In this document: positions 9,065-18,748 of the stretch, in pieces
Numbering within the stretch: position 1 is the first letter of the stretch
How the letters are laid out: the number at the start of each line of letters is the position of its first letter
Assembly: GCF_013463155.1 (NCBI RefSeq)
Contig: NZ_CP040781.1
Location: forward strand, 1,302,001 to 1,366,000
Origin: Staphylococcus sp. 17KM0847
GTDB lineage: Bacteria; Bacillota; Bacilli; Staphylococcales; Staphylococcaceae
Direction of reading: 5' to 3'
DNA: 64,000 nt
Program-made: the position numbers and the translations under genes
Notes under the pieces: model-generated
The model's database searches: none
Seen by the model: the letters and a program-made list of their open reading frames with translations, nothing else
Told to the model about the DNA's origin: nothing

Positions 9065-9186
9065 TTACTCATCTCCTATGTCTCTATCATCTTGTATTAT
9101 ACATCTTCACCTCTAACGTGAAAAACATCTCGATCAGTCACGGATACTTGATTTTATGTTATGATAGAGGCATTAAGGAGGTCATT

Positions 9187-10014
9187 ATGAAAATTATCGT
9201 TCCTCAATCATTTGACAACATGACGATTCGAACAATGTTTCAATCGTTAAAATTACCAAAAAAAGAAATGCACCAATTAAATATGTCTAAAACAATCACT
9301 GTTAATGGAGAATCTGCACATTTTAATACAACAATACATACTGGGGATCAACTTGTGCTACCTTCATCAGAAGCTAAAAGCCAATATTTACCAAGTTATC
9401 GCTATGCTAATATTGTTTATGAAGATGATGATTTAGCAATTGTTTTGAAACCTAAAGGCGTAAAAACACATCCAAATGATTTAAAAGAAAGTAATACCTT
9501 AATGAATCATATTATTTATACACTGAATTGCCCTTATGTTGAGCCTATCCACCGCTTAGATCAAGAAACAGTAGGATTACTTATCGTTGCTAAAAATCCT
9601 CTCGTAAAAAAGATACTTGATCGCATGTTAGAAGATAATCAAATCCATCGTATTTACCGTGCACAAGTTAAAAGTCTATTACCTATCAAACCGCAGACGA
9701 TTGATATGCCTATTGGTAAAGATAAATTTCATCCCAACAAACGCCGTGTTTCTCCAACAGGACAAAGAGCTATAACACACATTATAGAATCTGAAATGAT
9801 TAAAGAGGGTGTTTGTCAATTATATGTAAAGTTAGATACAGGACGAACACATCAAATTCGTGTACACTTAGCAGCCATTGGTCATCCCGTATTGGGTGAT
9901 CCCTTATACAGTGATTCGACATTACGACAGCTTAAACTTGAAAGTTATCGTATTACATTTATTCATCCTTTTACACAACAAGAAATTTCTGTCTCATTGG
10001 ATGATGTTGTGTAA
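9187..10014 (+). CDS. RluD-like large-subunit rRNA pseudouridine synthase
   Basis: A 275-residue pseudouridine synthase of the RluA/RluD family. The catalytic aspartate is in HRLDQETVGLLIVAKN (about residue 125); the family usually has T-S-G after the aspartate loop where this one has T-V-G. Later motifs GRTHQIRVH and IGHPVLGDPLY are typical. The N-terminus (about 12-60) resembles a short S4-like RNA-binding segment. The open frame extends upstream to 9040, but AAGGAGG at 9178-9184 places the start at ATG 9187. The target uridine cannot be assigned. It is convergent with ppk across an 18-bp inverted repeat. Confidence 0.88.
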   Translation: MKIIVPQSFDNMTIRTMFQSLKLPKKEMHQLNMSKTITVNGESAHFNTTIHTGDQLVLPSSEAKSQYLPSYRYANIVYEDDDLAIVLKPKGVKTHPNDLKESNTLMNHIIYTLNCPYVEPIHRLDQETVGLLIVAKNPLVKKILDRMLEDNQIHRIYRAQVKSLLPIKPQTIDMPIGKDKFHPNKRRVSPTGQRAITHIIESEMIKEGVCQLYVKLDTGRTHQIRVHLAAIGHPVLGDPLYSDSTLRQLKLESYRITFIHPFTQQEISVSLDDVV

Positions 10015-10015
10015 T

Positions 10016-10066
10016 AAATCAAAAAGTTCACTATGATTGTAACATCATTAGTGAACTTTTTGATTT
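10016..10066. terminator. Bidirectional terminator between rlu and ppk
   Basis: Perfect 18-bp inverted repeat (10016-10033 and 10049-10066) with A-tract and T-tract ends. It overlaps the ppk stop codon. Confidence 0.85.
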
Positions 10067-12233
10067 ACCTTTTCAATTTTTTACGAAATCGACTCATCCA
10101 ACTAGAAGATGGGCGAACAGGTTGTCCTGTTTCTACCATATTTTCTTTTTTTAATTGAATTCCATACGTCATCGCTTCATTCATTAAATACTCTTGAGCG
10201 TTTAATGGTTCTAAATTATTTTCAACATAATGATAAACACCATAACGATCTTGATAGCGTGCTTTTTGGTTGTCTGAAAGTTGTAAATTCATATAATCGA
10301 CTAAACGCTGTGCAATCTGCTTATTTAAAATAGGGAATAAAATCTCTACACGCTTAATCATATTACGTGTCATCATATCAGCAGATGATAAATAAATACG
10401 TTCATCCCCATTGTTATAGAAATAATAAATACGCGAATGTTCTAATAAACGTCCTACAATACTGATAACTTCAATATTTTCACTCACTCCAGGAATTCCC
10501 GGTTTCAAACAACAAATACCTCGAATGATTAACTGTATTTTAACGCCTGCTTGTGATGCTTCAAACAGCTTTTTAATCAATGCTTTATCAGTTAATGAAT
10601 TCATTTTCATCATCATCTTACCATTGCCATATTTTTTATGACTTTCAATTTCTTCGTCGATCCGCTCAATAAATAAATCACGAATTTCATACGGTGCCAC
10701 AATCAATTCTTGATAATCTGGCTTAATAGAATAGCCACTCAAATAGTTAAAGAAACTCATCGCATCTTGTGCAATTTGTTTATTTGTCGTAATGATTCCC
10801 ATATCTGTATACAATTTAGCAGTCTTATCGTTATAGTTCCCCGTTCCTAGATGAACAAACGGTACAAGTTGACCATTCATACGTTTAACAACTAACGTAA
10901 TCTTGCTATGCGTCTTTAGATGTGTCATTCCATACATCACATGACACCCTGCCTCTTCAAGCATACGTGCCCAATGTACATTATTCTCTTCATCAAATCG
11001 TGCCTTGAGTTCAACAAGAACTGTAACTTGCTTGCCGTTTTCAGCAGCATTTTTAAGTGCTTCTATAATAGGAGAGTCGCTACTTACACGATATAATGTT
11101 TGTTTGATTGCCATTGTATTTGGATCTTCTGCCGCTTCTGTAATAAAATCAACAATTGGATCAAAAGATTCATAAGGATGATGAAAAAATATATCTCGTT
11201 TTAATGCTAAATCATATACATTATTGTCTCCTAATGACTGTGGCATTTGAGGTGTATAACGCGAATATTTCAAATCTCTCAGTTTATTAGAGAGATGTCC
11301 TACAAGCTCAAATACCATCGTTAAATCAAGTGGACCATCTGTATAATATACGTCTTCATGACCTAACTCTAGTGTCTCAATGAGCCAGTCCATATTCATA
11401 TTATGCTGACCACGATTATCAATTTCTAAACGGACTGCTGCACCACTTTTACGCTCTTTCAAAAAACGCTCTATCTCAATTAATAAATCTTCTGCACCAT
11501 CTTCATGAATCGTCAAATCTGCATTGCGCGTAATTCTAAATGTGTATGTGCTAACAATCTCATACCCTCTAAATAAATACCCCATAAAATACGTAATAAT
11601 ATCTTCAATTAAAATGATATATTGTTTGTTTCCTTCATTAATGGTAGTGAAACGATCTAACAATGTTGGGATCTGTACAATCGCTGAATTAATCTCATTT
11701 CCTGTATCAATATCTACAAAAATATTTAATGTTTTATTATTTAACTTTGGAAATGGACGATATGCATCAATGCCTAGTGGTGTTAGTGTCGGTAAAATTT
11801 CATCTAAAAAGATGGTTTCTAGTCGCTCTATTAATGTTTCATTCAAAGCATCTGGCTTCACTAAAAATACATCATATGCTTTGAGTTCTTCAATGAGTTC
11901 ATTGAATCGGTGATATTGGAATGAGACATTTTGTCGGTTTTTTCTTTCTATTGCTTCAAGCTGTTCAGATGGCGTTAGTTGAGATTTATTTTCTGGCTTG
12001 TCATATCCCATTTTGACTTGGTCTTTTAATCCAGCAACACGTACCATAAAAAATTCATCTAAGTTAGAACTTCCTATTGCAATAAAATTAAGCCGCTCTA
12101 ATAATGGATTATTGTTATCACACGCTTCCTGTAACACACGGTAGTTAAAATCTAACCAACTTACCTCTCTATTATTATAAAAATTTGAATTATTAAGATC
12201 TATTTTCAACTTATCATTTGTCACATTCATCAT
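10065..12233 (-). CDS. ppk1: Polyphosphate kinase 1
   Basis: A 722-residue PPK1, which polymerises the gamma-phosphate of ATP into inorganic polyphosphate and runs in reverse. Family landmarks in order: N-terminal [42 protein letters not shown]; the first phospholipase-D-like motif [12 protein letters not shown] containing the phosphorylated histidine; LGTGNYND; and the second PLD-like motif [21 protein letters not shown]. Length is normal. Two tandem ATGs (12233 and 12230) follow AAGGTGG closely, so the exact start is uncertain by one codon. Polyphosphate breakdown is covered by ppx immediately upstream on the same strand, separated by a structured 255-bp spacer. From memory, this pair is not between these neighbours in S. 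aureus. Confidence 0.93.
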   Translation of the reverse strand: MMNVTNDKLKIDLNNSNFYNNREVSWLDFNYRVLQEACDNNNPLLERLNFIAIGSSNLDEFFMVRVAGLKDQVKMGYDKPENKSQLTPSEQLEAIERKNRQNVSFQYHRFNELIEELKAYDVFLVKPDALNETLIERLETIFLDEILPTLTPLGIDAYRPFPKLNNKTLNIFVDIDTGNEINSAIVQIPTLLDRFTTINEGNKQYIILIEDIITYFMGYLFRGYEIVSTYTFRITRNADLTIHEDGAEDLLIEIERFLKERKSGAAVRLEIDNRGQHNMNMDWLIETLELGHEDVYYTDGPLDLTMVFELVGHLSNKLRDLKYSRYTPQMPQSLGDNNVYDLALKRDIFFHHPYESFDPIVDFITEAAEDPNTMAIKQTLYRVSSDSPIIEALKNAAENGKQVTVLVELKARFDEENNVHWARMLEEAGCHVMYGMTHLKTHSKITLVVKRMNGQLVPFVHLGTGNYNDKTAKLYTDMGIITTNKQIAQDAMSFFNYLSGYSIKPDYQELIVAPYEIRDLFIERIDEEIESHKKYGNGKMMMKMNSLTDKALIKKLFEASQAGVKIQLIIRGICCLKPGIPGVSENIEVISIVGRLLEHSRIYYFYNNGDERIYLSSADMMTRNMIKRVEILFPILNKQIAQRLVDYMNLQLSDNQKARYQDRYGVYHYVENNLEPLNAQEYLMNEAMTYGIQLKKENMVETGQPVRPSSSWMSRFRKKLKR

Positions 12234-12299
12234 CCACCTTATTCTAAGCGCTTGACTACAAGAATCAACTACCTAAGTATGCGAAACAGTCATTTAGAA

Positions 12300-12390
12300 G
12301 ATAATGATTACTATTCCATTATTGGATGAACACGTAATAATCATTATCGATAGGAGATAATATAGTGATTACCACTTCTCATCTCCTATC
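12300..12390. other. Structured spacer between ppx and ppk
   Basis: Two adjacent inverted repeats. The first, GATAATGATTA (12300-12310) with TAATCATTATC (12338-12348), has half sites resembling Fur/PerR-type GATAATGAT boxes. The second, GATAGGAGAT (12349-12358) with ATCTCCTATC (12381-12390), has an inner AGTG/CACT stem and no T-run, so it is not a standard terminator. The position is upstream of ppk1. Regulatory function is inferred only. Confidence 0.45.
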
Positions 12391-12488
12391 AATGCTTCTT
12401 TGACTTTTTATCCAATAGTGATAGAACGATACATCTCATCTTATGCGCTTATCATACATATTTTCCAACTCAGTATTACTATACGAAA

Positions 12489-14015
12489 CTACGCATTTAT
12501 AAATTGAATATTAAGTTTGTCTTTCAACACTTTTTCCATATGCTTTTTCTGACGATTAGATTGATATATTTCAGCGATAGGATCACCTTCATAATATATC
12601 TCCAAGGTGTAATCCTGCTTGTTTTCTTGAAGTTTAATGGTATGAATAGGATTCGTGTTGGAAATATTTAAAGCATTTACAAACTTAACGATACCGCCTA
12701 AAGCTTGAATGTCACTCAGTTCGCTTTCCGAAAACCACTTTGTCTCATCACTATATACTTTAAGCATCGTTTTATTTTTAAAGCTCGTTAATAATGCTAA
12801 ACGAACACGTTCTTTATGTGACAAACCATTAATACTTGAATTTGCAATGATATAGTAAGTATGTTGAGAGCTTGCATCTGAATCAATAAACTTACCTAAA
12901 TAATAAAGATATGCTGCTTGTAAAAAATGTTCTTTTAGTACATCATCAATATTTAACTTCCCTAACGCTGTCAATTGTTCAAATAACGAACGTGCTAACT
13001 TCTGACGTTGCATGGCACCAGTTGATTCAATTTTATACTCATTTGCCAAATGTTTAAGCGCGTCCACCTGAACATTTTCTTTTTTGAACTCTCCATGATG
13101 TAACTTAGCAATCTGATTCATAATAAATCCTTCACGAATTCCTTTACGCGAAAATGCAAAAGCTTTTGCGCCAATCATATCATATAGGACATTAAACACT
13201 GTAACAGCTGGCATAATGATATCGACACGATCACGACTCAAACCGTCAAGATTGATAAGTGCTTCTCGCGAATTCTTTTTCAAAGTTTCATACACTTCTG
13301 CTACATTTTCTGATGTCATTGTGTAGCCATGTACACCTGCGATAGGATAATGATGTAATGCTTGATGAATACGTGCACAGTTACGTGCAGAGCCTCCAAT
13401 TCCAATAAGCATCACTTTCTTATTGGCTAACCACTCAATCTGACTAAACTCTCGCTTTAAAAATTTTTCCATTTTTTTTAATGCATCTTTATCATTGTGT
13501 GCTTTACCATCAAAAAACATACGCGTTAATGTTACAACACCAAATGGAAAACTAATTGCTTCTTTAATCTTTTTATTTTTAAAATAGGTTAACTCAGTTG
13601 AACCACCACCAATATCAACTGTAATACCATCTTTAATATTGGTTGTATGTGTTACAGCATATGATCCATAAAACGCCTCATCTTCTTCAGGAATCAATTC
13701 AATATCAATCCCTACCTCTTGTCTTACGCGTGTCATAATCATATCACGATTGCTAGACTGACGAATTGCAGCAGTAGCAATCGGATATAAATGCTCAACT
13801 TGAAAAGATTCCGCTACTTTTTTAAAACTGTGTAATGCTGTAACTAATACGTCTATCCCTTCATCGCTCATCTTTTTATTATCATCTAAATACTGACTCA
13901 AACGTGCTGGTGTTTTAATATTTTGTATTTCATTCAACCCTGTTTCATGATCAAATTGAAAAATAACTAGACGAATCGTGTTTGAACCAATGTCTATTAA
14001 ACCATTACGCTCCAT
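12489..14015 (-). CDS. ppx: Exopolyphosphatase (Ppx/GppA family)
   Basis: A 508-residue Ppx/GppA phosphatase. The actin-like ATPase fold is shown by the N-terminal phosphate-1 motif GLIDIGSNTIRLVIF, then TAAIRQSSN, VDIGGGSTELTYF, IGIGGSARNCA and FSRKGIREGFI. The remaining C-terminal region (about 310-508) is the HD-like helical domain of long Ppx forms. It releases phosphate from polyphosphate chains and so opposes PPK1. The open frame extends upstream into fumC, but the conserved N-terminus begins at ATG 14015; a strong AGGAGG lies about 12 bases upstream, slightly long. Only 20 bp separate it from the fumC stop, so it is likely co-transcribed with fumC. Confidence 0.9.
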   Translation of the reverse strand: MERNGLIDIGSNTIRLVIFQFDHETGLNEIQNIKTPARLSQYLDDNKKMSDEGIDVLVTALHSFKKVAESFQVEHLYPIATAAIRQSSNRDMIMTRVRQEVGIDIELIPEEDEAFYGSYAVTHTTNIKDGITVDIGGGSTELTYFKNKKIKEAISFPFGVVTLTRMFFDGKAHNDKDALKKMEKFLKREFSQIEWLANKKVMLIGIGGSARNCARIHQALHHYPIAGVHGYTMTSENVAEVYETLKKNSREALINLDGLSRDRVDIIMPAVTVFNVLYDMIGAKAFAFSRKGIREGFIMNQIAKLHHGEFKKENVQVDALKHLANEYKIESTGAMQRQKLARSLFEQLTALGKLNIDDVLKEHFLQAAYLYYLGKFIDSDASSQHTYYIIANSSINGLSHKERVRLALLTSFKNKTMLKVYSDETKWFSESELSDIQALGGIVKFVNALNISNTNPIHTIKLQENKQDYTLEIYYEGDPIAEIYQSNRQKKHMEKVLKDKLNIQFINA

Positions 14016-14035
14016 TCCTATATGCTGCCTCCTAC

Positions 14036-15421
14036 TTATTTGGGGTGAACCATGTCTGCTGGACGAATCCATTCTTCAAACTGTGCTTCAGTTAAATGTC
14101 CAGAAGCAATGGCTGCCTCTTTTAATGTTAAGCCTTCTTTGTGTGCTTTTTTAGCAATAAATGCAGCATTTTCATAACCAATATGTGGGTTTAATGCTGT
14201 TACAAGCATCAATGACTGATTTAAGTAGTTATCAATATGTGCTTCAATTGGTTCAATACCTACTGCACAATTATCATTGAATGTATTCATACCATCTGTC
14301 AATAAATATATAGATTGTAATGTATTGTGTAAAATAACAGGCTTAAATACATTTAATTCGAAGTTACCTTGTGAGCTTGAAATACCTACAACGGTGTCAT
14401 TTCCCATGACTTGTACAGCTACCATTGTTAACATTTCACATTGTGTAGGATTGACTTTCCCCGGCATAATAGATGATCCCGGCTCATTTTCTGGGATTGA
14501 AATTTCTGCTAAACCTGCACGTGGTCCAGAAGCTAACCATCTGATATCATTAGCAATTTTCATTAAGTCCCCTGCTAATGCTTTTAAACTGCCATGTAAT
14601 TGTACAACTTCATCATGTGCTGTTAACGCGTGAAACTTATTTGGAGATGACACAAATGGATAACCGGTATGGTTTGCAATGTTTTGTGCAACTTTTGTAC
14701 CAAATTCCGGATGTGCATTAATCCCAGTTCCTACTGCTGTACCACCGATAGCAAGATTTAAAATATGCTTTTTAGAATCTGTAATCAACTGTTCACAAAC
14801 ATCTAACATATAACGCCAACCACTAATTTCTTGTCCTAAAGTAATCGGTGTTGCATCTTGTAAATGTGTTCGCCCAATTTTAATAATTGCTTTATACGCT
14901 TGTTCTTTTTCATAAAATGTTTCGCGCAAACCTTTCAATGCTGGCACTAACTTTTGTTCAATTTCATGATAGAGTGCGACATGCATTGCTGTTGGAAATG
15001 TATCATTTGAGCTTTGTGACTTGTTAACATCATCATTGGGATGAATTTTGTCATCATAACCTTGTTCGGCTAAATATTTATTAGCTACAAAACTTACAAC
15101 TTCATTCACATTCATGTTACTTTGTGTACCACTTCCTGTTTGCCAAACAACTAGTGGAAAATGTTCATCTAACTCTCCAGCTAAAATACGATCACATGCA
15201 TATACAATTGCTTCTTTTTTAGCATCACTTAACTTACCTAATTCATGATTAGCAATTGCTGCTGCACGTTTTAATTGTGCAAATCCGTATACCACTTCGA
15301 TCGGCATTTTTTCTTTACCTACTGGGAAATTTTGCTTACTACGTTGTGTTTGTGCGCCCCAATATTTATCTGCGGGTACCTCTATTTCTCCAAACGTATC
15401 GTGTTCAATTCTTATAGACAT
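14036..15421 (-). CDS. fumC: Class II fumarate hydratase
   Basis: A 461-residue fumarase of the FumC/CitG type, catalysing fumarate to malate in the TCA cycle without an iron-sulfur cluster. Signatures: the N-terminal [59 protein letters not shown], and the family signature loop [15 protein letters not shown]. Length is normal. An upstream in-frame ATG exists (15460), but ATG 15421 follows AAAGGGG with proper spacing and starts [11 protein letters not shown], matching the family. It is cytoplasmic and homotetrameric by family. ppx follows closely on the same strand. Confidence 0.96.
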   Translation of the reverse strand: MSIRIEHDTFGEIEVPADKYWGAQTQRSKQNFPVGKEKMPIEVVYGFAQLKRAAAIANHELGKLSDAKKEAIVYACDRILAGELDEHFPLVVWQTGSGTQSNMNVNEVVSFVANKYLAEQGYDDKIHPNDDVNKSQSSNDTFPTAMHVALYHEIEQKLVPALKGLRETFYEKEQAYKAIIKIGRTHLQDATPITLGQEISGWRYMLDVCEQLITDSKKHILNLAIGGTAVGTGINAHPEFGTKVAQNIANHTGYPFVSSPNKFHALTAHDEVVQLHGSLKALAGDLMKIANDIRWLASGPRAGLAEISIPENEPGSSIMPGKVNPTQCEMLTMVAVQVMGNDTVVGISSSQGNFELNVFKPVILHNTLQSIYLLTDGMNTFNDNCAVGIEPIEAHIDNYLNQSLMLVTALNPHIGYENAAFIAKKAHKEGLTLKEAAIASGHLTEAQFEEWIRPADMVHPK

Positions 15422-15556
15422 ATTACTCGTCCCCTTTATGTTTATAATTATAATCTTCACTTAAATTATAGCATTAAACGAAATATTCATTCAATTACAT
15501 CCCATATTTATCCACTAAAAAAATCCATACTTTTATGGTTGAATACACGATTAAAA

Positions 15557-15602
15557 AAGCACGTATTTTAAAGATAACTTTCTACCTTTAAAACACGCGC
15601 TT
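15557..15602 (-). terminator. Terminator after small membrane protein gene
   Basis: Near-perfect 17-bp inverted repeat (15557-15573 and 15586-15602). On the minus strand the left arm ends in CTTTTTTAATCG. It separates the membrane-protein gene from fumC. Confidence 0.75.
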
Positions 15603-15619
15603 CCTATCTATGTTTGACA

Positions 15620-16024
15620 TTATTGCTCTTGATAACGATACTTGACCGCCTGTACGACTGCAATCGCTGATAAAATGTATAAGATTGTACCGACTACCAC
15701 TGACAAGGGGCTCATACGAATAATAAATGCCCATATACCATCTAATGTTGCATAAAAATGATCTAAATATACGTATAATCCCATTGTAATTGCAATACAA
15801 CAAATCACACTAATTATCACTCCTTTTTGATTGCTACGTATAAACGTTTCAGGAGTAACAGACTGATCCACCAAACCATCTGATAATTTCATTTGTAGTT
15901 GTACAACCTTAAATAATACCGGTAGATATAATGTCCCTAAAGCTAGCGGAAAACCTTTGATAGATATAAAATTAACAACTGTTGAAATAACTAGTAACGG
16001 TATCCAATATTTATAAAGTTTCAT
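15620..16024 (-). CDS. Small membrane protein of unknown function
   Basis: A 134-residue protein with about four hydrophobic segments (near residues 6-24, 27-45, 70-90 and 103-124) and a short polar loop between the second and third (LSDGLVDQSVTPETFIRSN). I do not recognise the family. A GTG at 16033 is in frame, but AAGGTG lies about 6 bases before ATG 16024, giving MKLYKYWIPLL. It has its own terminator and no partner gene on the same transcript, so context gives no functional clue. Likely an integral cytoplasmic-membrane protein. Confidence 0.65.
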   Translation of the reverse strand: MKLYKYWIPLLVISTVVNFISIKGFPLALGTLYLPVLFKVVQLQMKLSDGLVDQSVTPETFIRSNQKGVIISVICCIAITMGLYVYLDHFYATLDGIWAFIIRMSPLSVVVGTILYILSAIAVVQAVKYRYQEQ

Positions 16025-16208
16025 ATATGTCACCTTAATTTTAATAGTAAATTCTTAGTTATTTTACCATATGAAACTCACAATAACATTGACAAATTTA
16101 TATCTATTTATAGACATATTTAACACATTAATCTATTCGTCATTCATTTTCTTAGGACAATGTTGCCTATGTCCTAGTACATTATTATGAATTGAATAAT
16201 GCACAAAA

Positions 16209-16243
16209 AAGACAGCACATCATTTTAGTAAACGCGCTATCTT
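16209..16243 (-). terminator. Terminator of nagA operon
   Basis: Arms AAGACAGCAC and GCGCTATCTT pair with two G-U wobbles. On the minus strand a TTTTTT tract follows. It lies just after the small acidic gene. Confidence 0.6.
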
Positions 16244-16278
16244 TCGAATATCAGATTGAATCATACATAGATTCGATA

Positions 16279-16431
16279 TTAATCATGGGTGTTTGGTTTA
16301 ATCTCTTTATGCGATTGGTCATATTTTTCTTCGTCATTTGCTTCTGAGATTTGTTCCATCTCTTTTCCAAGCTCTACAACATCATCAAAGCTTTCTACCA
16401 TTTCATTGTCATGTTCTTTTTTCTCTAACAT
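16279..16431 (-). CDS. Small acidic protein, 50 residues
   Basis: A short gene on the minus strand. The peptide begins MLEKKEHDNEMVESFDDVVE and ends KPNTHD; it is rich in Glu, Asp and Lys, with no cysteine, signal or membrane segment. A strong AGGAGG (minus strand, 16441-16446) precedes ATG 16431 by 9 bases. An alternative ATG at 16437 is too close to the ribosome binding site. It follows the NagB-like gene by about 20 bp, before the operon terminator. Its composition and good ribosome binding site argue for a real small protein, probably soluble and partly disordered. Function unknown. Confidence 0.65.
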   Translation of the reverse strand: MLEKKEHDNEMVESFDDVVELGKEMEQISEANDEEKYDQSHKEIKPNTHD

Positions 16432-16452
16432 GATCATACGCCTCCTCTTGTG

Positions 16453-17052
16453 TTAGGCATAAAGTTGTGTGAAATATTCCCTAACATCTTTTGGTAATCC
16501 TTGTGCAGCTGCTTCATCCAATACAACATTAACCATACGATGTTCTTTTAGTGCTGATGGTATAAAAGTTGTGCTGCCATTCTCTTCATACAATTTACGC
16601 ACTACATCTGCTTTTTTGCTACCTGTAATCACTAAAATAATTTCACGTGCCGGTAATACACTCTCTTTCATTGGAAGACCTATTTCACCTTGTTGATTAA
16701 TCGAAATCACTTGAAGCGTTAATTTTCCTTTGTTATTTTTAGTCTTTGCATGACGACTAATAAATGCCTCTACGTCATTGTCTTCAGAAACTTCATGTAT
16801 TTGTTTTTCAGGCACACCTAATTTTTTATAATAAGATGCTTGTTTATCATAATCTAAAATATGAATTTGACTAAAATCTACTGCATTCGCTTCTACATTT
16901 TTTTGTAATGTTTCTAAAACAGGTGCTAATTCGTGTGACAAATGAACCCCCGCAATTGTTGTAGGATTATTGTTGAATTGTTTTCTCAAAATATCTGCTG
17001 CAAATGTTGCTGCAGTTTCTTGATCTTTAAAAATCTTAAAATTCATTGCCAT
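16453..17052 (-). CDS. Divergent NagB-like protein, probably not a deaminase
   Basis: A 199-residue protein that aligns in outline with glucosamine-6-phosphate deaminase/isomerase (NagB, usually about 240-250 residues). IHILDYDKQASYY corresponds to the NLDEY...SYHYY region, and VISINQQGEIGLP to the usual GIGENGHIGFNEP. The catalytic ENGH histidine/glutamate loop is thus replaced, and the N-terminal phosphate-binding loop is shortened. I infer a degenerate or repurposed NagB-like fold, possibly regulatory or with another sugar-phosphate ligand. Start ATG 17052 (MAMNFKIF) follows GAGGAG by 9 bases. It is immediately downstream of nagA, supporting an amino-sugar role. Confidence 0.65.
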   Translation of the reverse strand: MAMNFKIFKDQETAATFAADILRKQFNNNPTTIAGVHLSHELAPVLETLQKNVEANAVDFSQIHILDYDKQASYYKKLGVPEKQIHEVSEDNDVEAFISRHAKTKNNKGKLTLQVISINQQGEIGLPMKESVLPAREIILVITGSKKADVVRKLYEENGSTTFIPSALKEHRMVNVVLDEAAAQGLPKDVREYFTQLYA

Positions 17053-17075
17053 CGTTGTCCACTCCTCAATTATCA

Positions 17076-18254
17076 TTACTTATTGTCAATATTATTTACT
17101 ACATACCCTGCTTTGATCGTTTTTAAAACATTGATATTACGATCTAATATAACAATATCTGCTTGTTTACCTTCTTTTAGACTACCTTTTTGGTCTAAAA
17201 TATTTAATGCTTTAGCTTGATTATAACTTGTAACACGCCATAAATCTTCTAATGACTGTTGTGTAAAGTTCATTAAGTTGCGCAAACCATCATTCATCTT
17301 TAAAATACTTCCGGCTAACGTACCATTAACCAAACGTGCTTCCTTACCTTTCACTATAACATTCTGACCACCTAGATCATATTCACCATCTTGCAAACCT
17401 TTTGCTCGCATTGCATCGGTAATTAAATAAAAACGCGCATTCCCTTTCATTTGATATGCAACTTGAACTGCTGCTGGATGTGCATGAATACCATCTGCAA
17501 TGAGCTCAGTATGTAAAAACGGATTCGTCCAAGCAGCTCCAAAAACTCCTGGCTCTCGGTGCATAAATGGTGTACCTGCATTATACAAATGTGTCACATG
17601 TTTTGCACCATGAGCTACTGCTTCATTCACTTCATCAAATGTAGCGACCGTATGTCCTATCGAAAAAATAATCGAGTTACTCAGTTTTGCTAATGTTTCT
17701 GATGCTCCCTCTACTTCAGGTGCATATGTTATCACTTTAATAAGCCCCTCAGCGTGCTTTTGAAATGCTGAAATTTTACTCACAGATGGTCGTTCAACAT
17801 AGTCTGGGTTCTGAGCGCCTACCTTGTATTCTGAAATAAAAGGTCCTTCTAAATGTACACCTAATATTTCAGCACCATGTTTATCATCACCACATTGTAT
17901 ATCATTAACGTACATTGCAATCGATGCTAAAGCTTTGTTAATAGCATCTGTTGATTGTGTCATTGTTGTCGCTAAATAGCTTGTTGTTCCCTCACTCAAT
18001 AAATTTTGGGATAAAACCTCTAATCCTTCAACAGAAGCATCCATAATATCATGACCATAACCACCATGGATATGAAGATCTATAAATCCAGGTAAGATAT
18101 GCTGTCCTGTCGCATCTACTACATCCAAGTCACCTGTGTATGGTGTATGACTGATTTGGTGAATCTTACCTTCTTTCACAATAATATGCCCATTTTGAAT
18201 GACACCATCTTCTGTGTAAATTGTGCCACCTTGTATTACAAAAATCTTTGCCAC
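17076..18254 (-). CDS. nagA: N-acetylglucosamine-6-phosphate deacetylase
   Basis: A 392-residue amidohydrolase that converts GlcNAc-6-phosphate to glucosamine-6-phosphate and acetate, linking wall recycling to glycolysis. Visible motifs: HILPGFIDLHIHGGYGHD (metal-binding HxH), LGVHLEGPFIS with the bridging glutamate, SIGHT, THLYNAGTPF, ADGIHAHP, and LITDAMRAKG with the catalytic aspartate. Length is normal. The start is GTG 18254 after AGGGG. The gene lies 21 bp downstream of trmL and upstream of the NagB-like gene; a genuine nagB is not in this window. Confidence 0.95.
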   Translation of the reverse strand: MAKIFVIQGGTIYTEDGVIQNGHIIVKEGKIHQISHTPYTGDLDVVDATGQHILPGFIDLHIHGGYGHDIMDASVEGLEVLSQNLLSEGTTSYLATTMTQSTDAINKALASIAMYVNDIQCGDDKHGAEILGVHLEGPFISEYKVGAQNPDYVERPSVSKISAFQKHAEGLIKVITYAPEVEGASETLAKLSNSIIFSIGHTVATFDEVNEAVAHGAKHVTHLYNAGTPFMHREPGVFGAAWTNPFLHTELIADGIHAHPAAVQVAYQMKGNARFYLITDAMRAKGLQDGEYDLGGQNVIVKGKEARLVNGTLAGSILKMNDGLRNLMNFTQQSLEDLWRVTSYNQAKALNILDQKGSLKEGKQADIVILDRNINVLKTIKAGYVVNNIDNK

Positions 18255-18275
18255 TAAAACCCCTTCTTTGCTTTT

Positions 18276-18746
18276 CTATTGTAAATCAGGATAATCTTGT
18301 TGACGCAACGCTTCATAAATTAATATGGCTGCTGTATTGGATAAATTAAGTGCTCTTACATTACTATTCATTGGAATGCGCAGTGCCGTATTTTCGTATT
18401 TATCTTTAACCCAGCTTGGTAAACCTGTTGTTTCTTTACCAAAAATAAAATAATGATTGGTTTTACGATTCGAAAAATCTTGTGATGTATGATTTTTCGA
18501 GCCGAACTTAGTTAATAAATAATATTCACCCTCTGTCTGTTCGAAAAAATCCTCTATACTATCATAATATGTAATATCAACAAACTTCCAATAATCTAGC
18601 CCAGCACGTTTTAACATTTTATCATCTGTACTAAAGCCTAAAGGTCGAATCAAATGTAATTTAGTATCTGTTGCCGCACAAGTACGTGCGATATTTCCAG
18701 TATTGGCTGGAATTTCAGGTTGATATAATACCACGTGAATACTCAT
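18276..18746 (-). CDS. trmL: tRNA (cytidine/uridine-34-2'-O)-methyltransferase TrmL
   Basis: A 156-residue SPOUT methyltransferase of the TrmL/CspR type, which methylates the ribose at wobble position 34 of certain tRNA-Leu. Motifs: the N-terminal VVLYQPEIPANTGNIARTC, then FGKETTGLP, and the C-terminal trefoil-knot segment IPMNSNVRALNLSNTAAILIYE that binds S-adenosylmethionine. It is a small, knot-only enzyme of normal length. The gene starts 2 bp after the queG stop, so the two tRNA wobble-modification genes are translationally coupled. Confidence 0.92.
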   Translation of the reverse strand: MSIHVVLYQPEIPANTGNIARTCAATDTKLHLIRPLGFSTDDKMLKRAGLDYWKFVDITYYDSIEDFFEQTEGEYYLLTKFGSKNHTSQDFSNRKTNHYFIFGKETTGLPSWVKDKYENTALRIPMNSNVRALNLSNTAAILIYEALRQQDYPDLQ

Positions 18747-18748
18747 AT

